Positions 19,901 through 27,063 of a stretch of DNA of 64,000 nucleotides are shown piece by piece. The notes below the pieces were generated by a model. The model had not been told where the DNA came from and made no database searches. It saw only the letters and a program-made list of their open reading frames with translations. The translations under genes and the position numbers were made by a program. Location: the NCBI RefSeq assembly GCF_020524905.1, contig NZ_JAIVKI010000014.1, forward strand, positions 62,001 through 126,000. The letters run 5' to 3'. Source of the DNA: Microbulbifer variabilis. GTDB lineage: Bacteria > Pseudomonadota > Gammaproteobacteria > Pseudomonadales > Cellvibrionaceae. The number at the start of each line of letters is the position of its first letter. Within the stretch, counting starts at the first letter, position 1.

Positions 19901-20485
19901 ATCCAGAACCTCTTGCACGGTTGCGGGATTCAAGACCGGAATATGCATATCCACAAAAGCAAATTCCGACTGTCCCGGATAGGAGGAGGACTTACAGCCG
20001 TGGTCATCCCCGGCAATGATAAGCGCACCGCCCTTCGGCGAGGAGCCCGCGGCATTGGCGTGACGGAAAGCATCACAGGAGCGGTCCACACCTGGCGTTT
20101 TGCCGTACCAAATTCCGCAGACACCATCCACCCGAGCGCCATCGAACAGGCCAACCTGCTGGGAACCCCATACCGCGGTCGCAGCCAGCTCTTCATTCAC
20201 TCCGGGTTGGAATCGGATATTGTGCTGGTCCAGTAACTTTTTGGCTCGCGAGAGCTGTAGATCGTAGCCGCCCAAAGGGGAGCCGCGATAACCGGAGATA
20301 AAAGTCGCAGTATTCAGACCGCGGGATTGATCCATCCGCATCTGGTCGATGGGCAGGCGCACCAGTGCCTGAATCCCCGAAAGAAGCACACGGCCTTTTA
20401 GGGTGGTAAAACGATCATCCAGTGATATTGGTTTTTTTACCTGGGAGTCCACCGCGCGCTGGGGGCTGGCTACGTTATCAGTCAT
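16928..20485 (-). CDS. Indolepyruvate ferredoxin oxidoreductase family protein (fused)
   Basis: The 1185-residue single-chain 2-oxoacid:ferredoxin oxidoreductase combines what are separate IorA and IorB subunits elsewhere. The N-terminal two thirds hold the pyrimidine and TPP domains (GYRGSPLGGYD, CGIWYGKTPGVDR, and TPP-binding GDGTYFHSG). An iron-sulfur cluster region (CEGCGDCVQQSSC) lies near residue 620, with more cysteines at CNQDLSC. The gamma domain follows (GVGGTGVVTIGALLA), then a C-terminal family-specific extension of about 200 residues. It oxidatively decarboxylates aryl- or branched 2-oxoacids from amino-acid breakdown. It is divergent from an Lrp/AsnC regulator, a common pairing that suggests control by an amino acid. 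Confidence 0.93.
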   Translation of the reverse strand: MTDNVASPQRAVDSQVKKPISLDDRFTTLKGRVLLSGIQALVRLPIDQMRMDQSRGLNTATFISGYRGSPLGGYDLQLSRAKKLLDQHNIRFQPGVNEELAATAVWGSQQVGLFDGARVDGVCGIWYGKTPGVDRSCDAFRHANAAGSSPKGGALIIAGDDHGCKSSSYPGQSEFAFVDMHIPVLNPATVQEVLDYGHYGLELSRFSGCWVAMITLAENMDSSATVEVDPQRVQFSYPDIERPEGGLNIRKQDNPLEQEERLWRYKRPAALAFARANKLNQVVLENPEASLGIVTTGKAHLDLMQAFEDMGITEEKARQLGIRILKVGMTYPLDVPGIQKFARGLETLLVLEEKRSLMEVQLKEELYNVHLKDPNFPRILGKVDENDQPLMPAYGELSPAIISQVLGLILDQDQLGERGQHRLMRLNALAQRIAQQAGSSVSRLPMFCAGCPHNRSTKVPEGSRALAGIGCHYMAQWLDRETFTFTQMGAEGVNWVGQAPFTDEKHVFVNLGDGTYFHSGILAIRASVAARVNITYKILFNDAVAMTGGQPHDGELAPDMICRQVLAEGVQKVVLVMDNPDKYQGALSFPSEVEIRHRDYMPAVMEELRDVEGCTVIIYDQTCATELRRKRKRGLLPQAEGRPFINELVCEGCGDCVQQSSCIAVEKVSTALGDKRRVNQTGCNQDLSCINGFCPSFVTVKGGRLAKGAGVGDVLRTEADKLPVPQLPGLGEPYNFLVTGVGGTGVVTIGALLAMAAHIEGKACSTLDQTGLAQKGGAVYSHIRFAAQPEALQAVRISDGRADALMACDLIAAGNLAACLAKLDETHSRAVVNTHLSPTAATVLGREDAHSPQAVLDTLSSAVSELDSIDAHRLTKSALGDTLAANIFMLGFAWQKGLLPLSQASLLQAIELNGVAVEGNLQGFAAGRLAAADRKILNRLLAHDRAPAVLPKGLDEIVAHRIEHLTGYQNEALAKRYQTLVDKVKAAEILNSPASQALAEVVARNYAKLLAYKDEYEVARLYTDGRFTQSLQENFSGDFVLEFNLAPPLLARFDKVLGRPRKMKFGGWMYKAFGVLAKLKFLRGTALDIFDYTAERRLERALITEYEQLVEKVVGELNAQNHQAAVELLSYPEVIKGYGHIKEASLLEAQRQRELALSRFENPTRNAGQASEVEIFDPTKAQQVG

Positions 20486-20691
20486 ACACCTAGTTTCCGG
20501 TCATTTATTCTTCTCGAAACCCGGTTCGAGTTATAAGTCATTATTCTTCCGAATTGCTCCGATTCAGCATTAGAGAGTGCATTTTTTCGCCTCTCAGGCC
20601 ATCCCTCTGGCGGGTAATCACAAAAAGCACTCAAGTTGAAACGGATTGGTCAGGTCATACTAGTGCGTTAAGCGCAACAGAGCATTGCTTT

Positions 20692-20703
20692 ATTTACGTA
20701 AAT
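20692..20703. promoter_or_regulatory. Candidate operator between the oxidoreductase and Lrp genes
   Basis: The 277-base divergent intergenic region contains a perfect 12-base palindrome ATTTACGTAAAT. A related half-site TGCGTAAATTTG follows about ten bases later. It lies about 60-70 bases upstream of the Lrp/AsnC start. Lrp-family proteins bind short AT-flanked dyads near their own gene, so this is a plausible autoregulatory site. No binding evidence exists. Confidence 0.4.
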
Positions 20704-20762
20704 GTGCGTAAATTTGTGATGAAAATCTCGATTGAGCAATTTTTTATAGGATAGGAGTCTTT

Positions 20763-21233
20763 ATGAAGCGTTCGACAGACCTGGATGATTTCGACCGCAA
20801 GATTCTGCGAGCGCTGCAGGAGAACGCCGATTATTCCATGGCGGAGCTCGGAGACAAAGTCGGTCTTTCTCACACCCCCTGCTGGCGCCGCATCAAGAGA
20901 CTGGAAGCGGAAGGCATTATTCGCGGCCGCGTCACTCTGTTGGACCCTCGTAAACTGGACCTCGGAGTCACGGTATACTGTTACGTGACCATCCACAACC
21001 ATGATGAAGAGTCCCTAAATAATTTTGAATCCGCGGTACAGGACGTACAGGAAGTGGTCGAGTGCTATTCAACCAGCGGTGACAAGGACTATGTATTGCG
21101 CGTAGTGGTGGATAGTGTCGAACACTATGAACAACTGCTAAAACGCTCTCTGGTACACCTGCCCAATGTGGCCTCAGTAAATTCCACCTTTGCTCTCAAG
21201 CAAGTGAAATACACCACTCAGTTGCCGCTCTAG
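20763..21233 (+). CDS. Lrp/AsnC-family transcriptional regulator
   Basis: The 156-residue protein opens with LDDFDRKILRALQENADYSM, the classic Lrp/AsnC winged-helix start. The recognition helix region LSHTPCWRRIKRLEAEGIIRG follows at residues 34-55. The C-terminal half is an effector-binding RAM domain (VVECYSTSGDKDYVLRVVV). The family forms octamers that respond to amino acids. AGGAG lies seven bases before the ATG. Its divergence from the indolepyruvate oxidoreductase gene points to control of aromatic or branched-chain amino-acid catabolism. Confidence 0.92.
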   Translation: MKRSTDLDDFDRKILRALQENADYSMAELGDKVGLSHTPCWRRIKRLEAEGIIRGRVTLLDPRKLDLGVTVYCYVTIHNHDEESLNNFESAVQDVQEVVECYSTSGDKDYVLRVVVDSVEHYEQLLKRSLVHLPNVASVNSTFALKQVKYTTQLPL

Positions 21234-21259
21234 CAGCCGAAAAAAGACAAGCGCGATCT

Positions 21260-21281
21260 AAGCCCTGTAACCTCAGGGCTT
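21260..21281. terminator. Short hairpin between convergent Lrp and shikimate-kinase-like genes
   Basis: Arms AAGCCCTG and CAGGGCTT pair around a six-base loop, placed between two convergent stops. There is no long T-tract. Confidence 0.55.
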
Positions 21282-21287
21282 ACCCCT

Positions 21288-21800
21288 TCAAATCAGCCCG
21301 TGCAACTTTTGTAATAACTGTTCCAACGCCTGCTGCAGATCCAAACCATCACAGCTCAGGGTAATATCCGCATATTTGCGATAGAGAGCCTGCCGCTCCT
21401 CAAACAGATCTTCAAAACTTTGCCCCGGCGCCTTAGCTATCCCACGACTTTCATAATTATGGATTCGCCTGCGCAGCTCATCTGCGGAGCACTCCAAAAA
21501 TACAATGGTTCCCTGCTCACGTAAATTAGCCATACCCTCCGCGCTATATACCGCACTGCCCCCAGTGGAAACCACATGCTTGGGCAGCTGTGCTGCGGCA
21601 ATAACCTCTCCCTCAATGGCACGCAGGTTGAGGTAGTCACTATCCGCCATAATTTCCTGAAGGGTCTTTCCCTCCCGAGCCTGAATTAAAACATCAGTGT
21701 CGACAAAATCCAGGGCCAACTCTTTGGCCAACAAAACACCCAGGGTACTTTTGCCAGCGCCAGGCATGCCAATCAAAACAATACTTTTTCTTTTTTTCAT
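21288..21800 (-). CDS. Shikimate-kinase-like P-loop kinase
   Basis: The start at 21800 gives 170 residues, the AroK size. An in-frame ATG at 21824 adds eight residues, and neither start has a good ribosome site. The Walker A motif is GMPGAGKSTLG. DTDVLI holds the shikimate- and magnesium-binding aspartates, and STGGSAV is the glycine-rich shikimate loop. The lid region (ESRGIAKAPG) departs from the usual NRPLL-type lid, so this may be a paralogue with another substrate and not the housekeeping AroK, which normally sits next to aroB. It is 44 bases downstream of the acyltransferase gene on the same strand and could be cotranscribed with it. Confidence 0.82.
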   Translation of the reverse strand: MKKRKSIVLIGMPGAGKSTLGVLLAKELALDFVDTDVLIQAREGKTLQEIMADSDYLNLRAIEGEVIAAAQLPKHVVSTGGSAVYSAEGMANLREQGTIVFLECSADELRRRIHNYESRGIAKAPGQSFEDLFEERQALYRKYADITLSCDGLDLQQALEQLLQKLHGLI

Positions 21801-21844
21801 CAGTTTATCTATTCGCAAAATCATAAGCGGGACTTAAAGCACCT

Positions 21845-22567
21845 TTAGTCACCGCGGCGGGGAAAAAATACTGAACGCAACCAACCGAAAAAACTATTGC
21901 CTTGCAGCATATATTTATCCAGCTCATCCATATTATGAGCCTGCCGAAAAGCGTCGGCAAAAAGCGCTTCGCGGGTGATCATTCTGCGCTTGGGATTAAT
22001 CGTTTTTATCGGTTTGGCCGGGTTACCTGCCACCACCGTATTCGCAGGCACATCCTTGGTGACCACACTGCCCGCACCAACCACGGAGTTATCGCCGATA
22101 CTAACGCCTTTACAAATCGTCGCGCTATCGCCAATCCAGACATTATTACCGAGGCGTATCGGTGCGGTGCAACGAAAGGGCCTGGTGCGATTGTAAAGGC
22201 CATGCCAGTCGGAATCGGAAATATAAACATTGGCGGCGATCATGCAGGCATCGCCAATTTCTATGGATTGCGCCGCCGAAATACGAACCCCAGGGGAAAT
22301 CAACACGTAATCCCCAATAGTAATAAAAGCCTCGCCCCCCTTGTGCCCAAAGGTAGTAAAGCGAATACATTTCTCCGCATTGGAAATCAAATGAGGGTAA
22401 TTACCCACGCGAACATTGCTTCCAAACACATGCACTGAAGAGGGGTCCATCACTTCCGGGTCAACACCTACCGCATCAAACTGAGGTAGCAGAAAATAGT
22501 GCGTGCGCCAGTTGCGCCAACGCAACTGCAGGCGCTTTAGCCAGTAAGGCCTATGATCCTTGCGCAT
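21845..22567 (-). CDS. Hexapeptide-repeat (left-handed beta-helix) acyltransferase
   Basis: The ATG at 22567 gives 240 residues. An upstream in-frame ATG at 22612 yields an unlikely extension. The central part is a left-handed beta helix of hexapeptide repeats (IGDYVLISPGVRI, IGDACMIAANVYI, LGNNVWIGDSATI, IGDNSVVGAGSVV), ending in the typical VPANTVVAGNPAKPI cap. The active-site histidine of sugar O-acetyltransferases is probably that in SDSDWHG. Such enzymes transfer acetyl groups from acetyl-CoA to sugars or amino-sugars. It is divergent from the CmcI-like methyltransferase and next to a glycosyltransferase cluster, which suggests glycan modification. Confidence 0.85.
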   Translation of the reverse strand: MRKDHRPYWLKRLQLRWRNWRTHYFLLPQFDAVGVDPEVMDPSSVHVFGSNVRVGNYPHLISNAEKCIRFTTFGHKGGEAFITIGDYVLISPGVRISAAQSIEIGDACMIAANVYISDSDWHGLYNRTRPFRCTAPIRLGNNVWIGDSATICKGVSIGDNSVVGAGSVVTKDVPANTVVAGNPAKPIKTINPKRRMITREALFADAFRQAHNMDELDKYMLQGNSFFGWLRSVFFPRRGD

Positions 22568-22674
22568 AATTAAATTTCTATTCAGTGGGGCATACTGCCC
22601 ACAAAAAATCACAATTGCTTTTGTGCAAGCGCCAGTTTAGTGTTTGGGCCAAGTAAAATAGCAAGCAGTACAAT

Positions 22675-23292
22675 ATGTCCATTCATTTGCCCATCGATAT
22701 CCGAGCCATCAAGGGATTCCTTGCAGCCCACGAGGGGGAAGCGCTCTATCATCTTGCCGCCGAGGCCAGCAGCCTAGGCCCCTGCCTCGAAGTAGGCAGC
22801 TATTGTGGAAAGTCCACGATCTATTTGGCCTCGGCCTGCAAGCTGACCGACAGCGTCGTGTTTGCCGTGGACCACCATCGTGGTTCCGAGGAGCACCAGC
22901 CAGGCGAGGAATACCACGATCCCGATTTGTTTGACCAGAAAGCCAATCTGATGGATAGCTTCCGCACCTTTCGCGCCAATATGCGAGCGGCCAAACTGGA
23001 AGATTGGGTAGTGCCGGTAGTGGCTCCTTCAGCGGTGGCCGCACGTCATTGGAACACCCCGCTAGGGCTCGTATTTATTGACGGCGGACACTCCCTTGAG
23101 GCAGCAATGACGGACTATCGCAGCTGGTCTCGGCATATAGTGCCAGGCGGTTACCTGGCCATTCACGACATATTCCCCGATCCTGCCGATGGCGGCCAGG
23201 CCCCCTATGACATTTACAAACTAGCCCTGGCTTCCGCTCAATTCGAGCTGGTCGAAACTGTCGACACTCTGGGTATCCTGCGCCGCATCTGA
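22675..23292 (+). CDS. Class I SAM-dependent methyltransferase (CmcI / Methyltransf_24-like)
   Basis: The 205-residue protein has SAM motif I LEVGSYCGKSTIYLA near residue 38, an acidic post-I position in FAVDHHRG and the metal/SAM-type motif VFIDGGHSLEAAMTDYRSW. These are typical of the cephalosporin hydroxylase CmcI-like and rhamnosyl O-methyltransferase-like group. No signal peptide is present. The last 72 bases overlap, on the opposite strand, the 3' end of the QW-repeat gene. It is the only plus-strand gene in the cluster. The substrate is unknown, and a glycan hydroxyl or carboxyl is a guess from context. Confidence 0.83.
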   Translation: MSIHLPIDIRAIKGFLAAHEGEALYHLAAEASSLGPCLEVGSYCGKSTIYLASACKLTDSVVFAVDHHRGSEEHQPGEEYHDPDLFDQKANLMDSFRTFRANMRAAKLEDWVVPVVAPSAVAARHWNTPLGLVFIDGGHSLEAAMTDYRSWSRHIVPGGYLAIHDIFPDPADGGQAPYDIYKLALASAQFELVETVDTLGILRRI

Positions 23293-24333
23293 TGGCAGGC
23301 GTACCGTGGTAAATAGCCCGCTTGCCGGCGTCAGGTCGGCAAGCGCATCTGCCGCAAGCAACATAGCGCCCACAGTCCAGGTGGTTTTTTCCTCGGGCCA
23401 GACCGCCTGATCCCGATAGACATATCCCGTCCAATAACCACCATCACTGTCCTGCCAGCGATGCAGGCCCCGGTAAATAATCTCGGCGCGAGCCCGCTGG
23501 CCTGAAGCCAACAAGGCCATTGTCAACTCGCAGGATTCCGCCACGGTCACCCAGGGCTCATCATTGACACAACGGCAGCCCAAACCGGCCACCACAAATT
23601 CATCCCAGCGCTGTTGTAGACGTGCACGCGCGGCTTCGCCTGTAAAAGCGCCGGTAAGCACGGGGTAAAACCAGTCCATGGAAAAGCGCGCTTTGCTCTC
23701 CCAGGTACGGTCAAAACGCTCGGGCTTACTCTGTAACGCCTCGCCTAGTGCAGCGCGGCCCCGTATCCACTCCGCGCGCTCCAGCCCCAGCGCACTGGTA
23801 ATATTAATCGCGCATTCGAGGCTTTTATAAACCGAGGCACACCCGGTAATCAGGGCATCCTCTTTAGGTTTTCCCTCGCTGTCTACAGCCCAGTGAATCT
23901 CGCCGTGTTCGGTCTGCAGGCTCAAGACAAAATTGATGGCACGCTCCACCATCGGCCAGTACCGCTGTAGAAAACGCCTATCACCGCTGATCAGGTAGTA
24001 ATGCCAGATCCCAGTGGCTACATAGGCAACAAAATTACTCTCCCGGCGCTCGCTGTTATCAATCACTCCGTCTTTATAAGCCGCCCACCAGCTGCCATCT
24101 GGCAGTTGAATTTCCGCCAACCAACGATAGGCTTTTTCCGCAGCGATAAATTCCCCGGCGATGGCCAATCCCATGGCCGCCTCTACATGATCCCAGGGGT
24201 CGGCGTAATGCCCTTTAAACCAGGGAATTGAGCCATCGGGCAGCTGTTGAGAAAGGATGTAGGCTGCACTATTGCGCACAAAGTCCGTGGGGAACAGATT
24301 CGCCTTCTTTTGGGATATTGCCGTTTCACTCAC
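23221..24333 (-). CDS. Toroid (alpha/alpha) protein with QW-like repeats, prenyltransferase/squalene-cyclase superfamily-like
   Basis: The 370-residue protein starts at a GTG whose bases overlap the preceding methyltransferase stop (GTGA). Repeats of the QW type appear at QQLPDGSIPWF, QLPDGSWWA and WQDSDGGYW. They are spaced through helical hairpins such as HVEAAMGLAIAGEF and SNFVAYVATGIWHYYL. This matches the six-hairpin toroids of terpene cyclases, prenyltransferase beta subunits and some glycoside hydrolases. The catalytic DxDD motif of squalene-hopene cyclase is not seen, so a cyclase role is doubtful. Coupling to a glycosyltransferase and methyltransferase suggests a glycan- or lipid-processing function. 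The 3' end overlaps the opposite-strand methyltransferase by 72 bases. Confidence 0.72.
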   Translation of the reverse strand: MSETAISQKKANLFPTDFVRNSAAYILSQQLPDGSIPWFKGHYADPWDHVEAAMGLAIAGEFIAAEKAYRWLAEIQLPDGSWWAAYKDGVIDNSERRESNFVAYVATGIWHYYLISGDRRFLQRYWPMVERAINFVLSLQTEHGEIHWAVDSEGKPKEDALITGCASVYKSLECAINITSALGLERAEWIRGRAALGEALQSKPERFDRTWESKARFSMDWFYPVLTGAFTGEAARARLQQRWDEFVVAGLGCRCVNDEPWVTVAESCELTMALLASGQRARAEIIYRGLHRWQDSDGGYWTGYVYRDQAVWPEEKTTWTVGAMLLAADALADLTPASGLFTTVRLPSDAAQDTQSVDSFDQLELSGSQG

Positions 24334-25082
24334 GAGTTCGCCTCCTCTGCCAGAGGTAGGGATTCAGGGGCCTGCTGATCCGCCTTTACAAAATAGAGCG
24401 CGATACTTTTTCCCAATAGAGGATTTAACAATTTTTCCGTCACACGTGTGAGCACGGGCCGCTTCATTAAATCCCAAACAAGCAGGCGGTGGTAGGCAGC
24501 CACCAGGCGATTATCCGGATTGTTCCAAAACAGACATTTCAACCACCAATAGGGAGAGTGCAAAGCATGCGCCTTGTGACGAGCGAAATGGCGGTGTCCC
24601 AGGGCTTCAATACTCTGGCGCAGTTCACCCTCACGGAAAATGCGGATATGTCCCCCTTCTACCTGATGGTACTCATCGCTGAGTTGCCAACAGATCCACT
24701 CGGGGAAATACGCCGGTACGGTGGCGGCAAAGATGCCCGAAGGTTTGAGCACACGGTCTATTTCTGCGAGGACTTCCTTGTACTCGTGAATATGCTCCAG
24801 CACTTCGGAGCAGATCACCACATCAAATGTGGCATCGGCAAAAGGCAGCTGTAAGCCATTAGCAACGCCGAGTAACAGGCGCCCTTTAGCATGCTTTGGA
24901 TGGTTAAAAGGTTCGGCACGCTCACTGGCAGTGCGCACATCATTGAGGCACAGATCTATCCCGTAGACATCCACCTCATCGGTGATCATCAAATGGATGG
25001 AGTGGCGCCCCTCACCACACCCCAGGTCCAAAACTTTCTGTCCCGGGCGAAGATTCAGGTGTTGCGGATCTACAGTAATCAT
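24330..25082 (-). CDS. Class I SAM-dependent methyltransferase
   Basis: The 250-residue protein has SAM motif I KVLDLGCGEGRHSIHL at about residue 15, acidic motif II in YGIDLC, and motif IV DVVICSEVLEHIHEYKEVL, as in the UbiE/COQ5-like Methyltransf_11 group. Its ATG shares one base with the stop of the upstream glycosyltransferase (TGATG). Its stop overlaps the toroid gene's GTG by four bases. This tight coupling means the three proteins are made together and probably work on one substrate, which is not identifiable from sequence. Confidence 0.87.
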   Translation of the reverse strand: MITVDPQHLNLRPGQKVLDLGCGEGRHSIHLMITDEVDVYGIDLCLNDVRTASERAEPFNHPKHAKGRLLLGVANGLQLPFADATFDVVICSEVLEHIHEYKEVLAEIDRVLKPSGIFAATVPAYFPEWICWQLSDEYHQVEGGHIRIFREGELRQSIEALGHRHFARHKAHALHSPYWWLKCLFWNNPDNRLVAAYHRLLVWDLMKRPVLTRVTEKLLNPLLGKSIALYFVKADQQAPESLPLAEEANS

Positions 25083-26425
25083 CAGGCTGCCTCCGCACCG
25101 CTGACATCTGCGTCAACCAAATCGTTTTCTTGGTGCTGTTGCACCGCCGGCTCGCCGAGTATTTCGCGGTAGTAAGCCACCAGATTTGCCGCCGCCAGAC
25201 TCCAACAGAACTTATTCTCTATACGCGCCCTGCCTTGAGCGCCCATATCGGCTTGTAAAGACTTTTCCTCCAGAACGCGCTCCAAAGCCTCCGCCAGCGC
25301 ATTGCTGTCACCGGCCGGGACGACGATACCTGCATCGCCAACTACTTCTGGCAGCGCGCCACCATCACTGGAAACCACCGGGGCCCCGCAAGCCATCGCC
25401 TCACCCGCTGGCAGACCAAACCCTTCATAGAGTGACGGACAGGCAACAACTGTTGCACTGCGATAATGATTCACCAGTTCTTCATTGGAAATACCGGAAA
25501 CAAACCGCACTGCATCCTGTAATTTCAGCTTTTTTAACAGCTTTTCGGTGGCGCCGCCTTCGCGTAAGCGCCCGACCACCAATAGTTCCAAACCGGGAAA
25601 GCGTTCACGCAATCCAGCCATGGCCTGCAACAAGACACCAAGGCCTTTGAGCGGCTGATCCGCCGAAGAGGTCGTCATGATGCGCAAGGACTGGCGATGT
25701 ACTTTATCGTCGGGACTGAATATCTCTGTGTCGATACCGTTATAAATCAGGTGGATTTGCTCTGGTGCCACCCCAAACTGATCGATGATATCCCGCTCAG
25801 ACTGGCGAGACACTGTGACAATATGGCGCAACTTCCTTGAAACCTTAATCTGCATATTCAAGAAGTTATGCCAACGCCGCACCAATAAACGAAAACGCCA
25901 GTCCGGCGCCGCATCCAGGGCTAACTGGCGATCACGGGTAATAGGATGGTGAATTGTGGCAACAACCGGAAGGCCGCTGCGCTCGATATCCAACAGGCCA
26001 TAGCAAAGGGATTGGTTATCGTGAACTATGTCGTACTGGTGGCCATGTTGGCGCAGATATTTGCGCACTCGACGGCCAAAAGTGTAAGGCTCGGCAAAAC
26101 CGCCGGTCAGTTTGCTCCACCACTCAAAGAAATCCGCCCAAGAGAGCAGGTGTTTCAGCCTGAGAGCAAGACTGGGTTTTTCTACTTCATAGAGGTTGAG
26201 TCCGGGCATCTTGATCAGCTTGACCCTTTCATCCAGCTCCGGATAAGGTTGACCGGATATAACATCCACGGAATGACCGGCATCAACCAATGCCTTACTC
26301 AAATAGCGGAGATAAATACCCTGGCCACCACTGTGTGGGTGGCTGCGATAACCCAGTAGACATATTTTTAGTGGCCGTGTCTCGCCAGCCATTGGACCGT
26401 CTGCACAATTTCCCAAGGCGGTCAT
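25082..26425 (-). CDS. GT4-family glycosyltransferase
   Basis: The ATG at 26425 is preceded by GGGGA at good spacing and gives 447 residues. An in-frame ATG at 26458 would add eleven. The N-terminal GT-B domain starts LKICLLGYRSHPHSGGQGIY with the acceptor-side GGQG loop. The donor domain contains VVGRLREGG and the retaining-GT signature EGFGLPAGEAMACGAPVV with its two glutamates seven residues apart. It is likely cytoplasmic, transferring a sugar from a nucleotide donor to a carrier lipid or small acceptor. It is the first gene of the coupled GT4-methyltransferase-toroid unit. Confidence 0.88.
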   Translation of the reverse strand: MTALGNCADGPMAGETRPLKICLLGYRSHPHSGGQGIYLRYLSKALVDAGHSVDVISGQPYPELDERVKLIKMPGLNLYEVEKPSLALRLKHLLSWADFFEWWSKLTGGFAEPYTFGRRVRKYLRQHGHQYDIVHDNQSLCYGLLDIERSGLPVVATIHHPITRDRQLALDAAPDWRFRLLVRRWHNFLNMQIKVSRKLRHIVTVSRQSERDIIDQFGVAPEQIHLIYNGIDTEIFSPDDKVHRQSLRIMTTSSADQPLKGLGVLLQAMAGLRERFPGLELLVVGRLREGGATEKLLKKLKLQDAVRFVSGISNEELVNHYRSATVVACPSLYEGFGLPAGEAMACGAPVVSSDGGALPEVVGDAGIVVPAGDSNALAEALERVLEEKSLQADMGAQGRARIENKFCWSLAAANLVAYYREILGEPAVQQHQENDLVDADVSGAEAA

Positions 26426-26458
26426 AGATTCCCCATCTGCTTGTTCTGAGACCCACAT

Positions 26459-27063
26459 ACATTAATCAAAAAGGCAGCGCCGTGCTGTGAAGCCTGGCTA
26501 TAGCAGTCGACCAATCCGGGGCCCTACGCTGGTAAAGCGGAAGAATACACTGGCGGAGAAATGACTGCTAGGCAGAAGCAGTCCACGCTCTTGGCCAGTC
26601 CGGCCTTCCGCGTGTCTTCTGAAGCCAAAACAAATCAAGCCAGTGAATTACCCTCAATTGCATTATCGCCGGTGAAATTTTGGCGAAAGCATAAAAATCC
26701 ACACAATGCTTATCGTCCACTGCCAGCCCCCTACTCAGTACTTGTCCCACTCCAATATTGCGCCGGATTATTTACCTGACAGTAACACCCTAAGTTCAGC
26801 AGACTGAAACAAGTTAGGCGCAAAGAGAAAGGTGGCAATAGTTTTTCAACAAAAAAACCCGCAAAGAAGCGAGTTTAATTATTTTTTTCAGCACAAAAAA
26901 ATGCCCGCCAATGGCGGGCCAGGTTTCTCGAACACACTTTCAGGAGGAGAGTTTTAAGCACGTTACGCACTTAAATTTAGGTATAGCAGAGTATTTCCTC
27001 TCTCCAGTGTTCCTGTCGTAAAAGCCGTTCAGTATTTATGCGCCGGTGGTCGGCGTGCCAGGA
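26459..27063. other. Gene-free interval upstream of the glycosyltransferase operon
   Basis: About 600 bases without a supported gene. Short frames on both strands lack ribosome sites and family features. It must hold the promoter of the minus-strand glycosyltransferase operon, and it contains the terminator of the glutamine-synthetase-like gene at 26892-26919. Confidence 0.6.
26892..26919 (-). terminator. Intrinsic terminator of the polyamine-type glutamine synthetase gene
   Basis: On the minus strand GCCCGCC-ATT-GGCGGGC is followed directly by ATTTTTTTG, a classic GC stem with a T-run. It lies about 145 bases after the stop at 27064. Confidence 0.88.
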
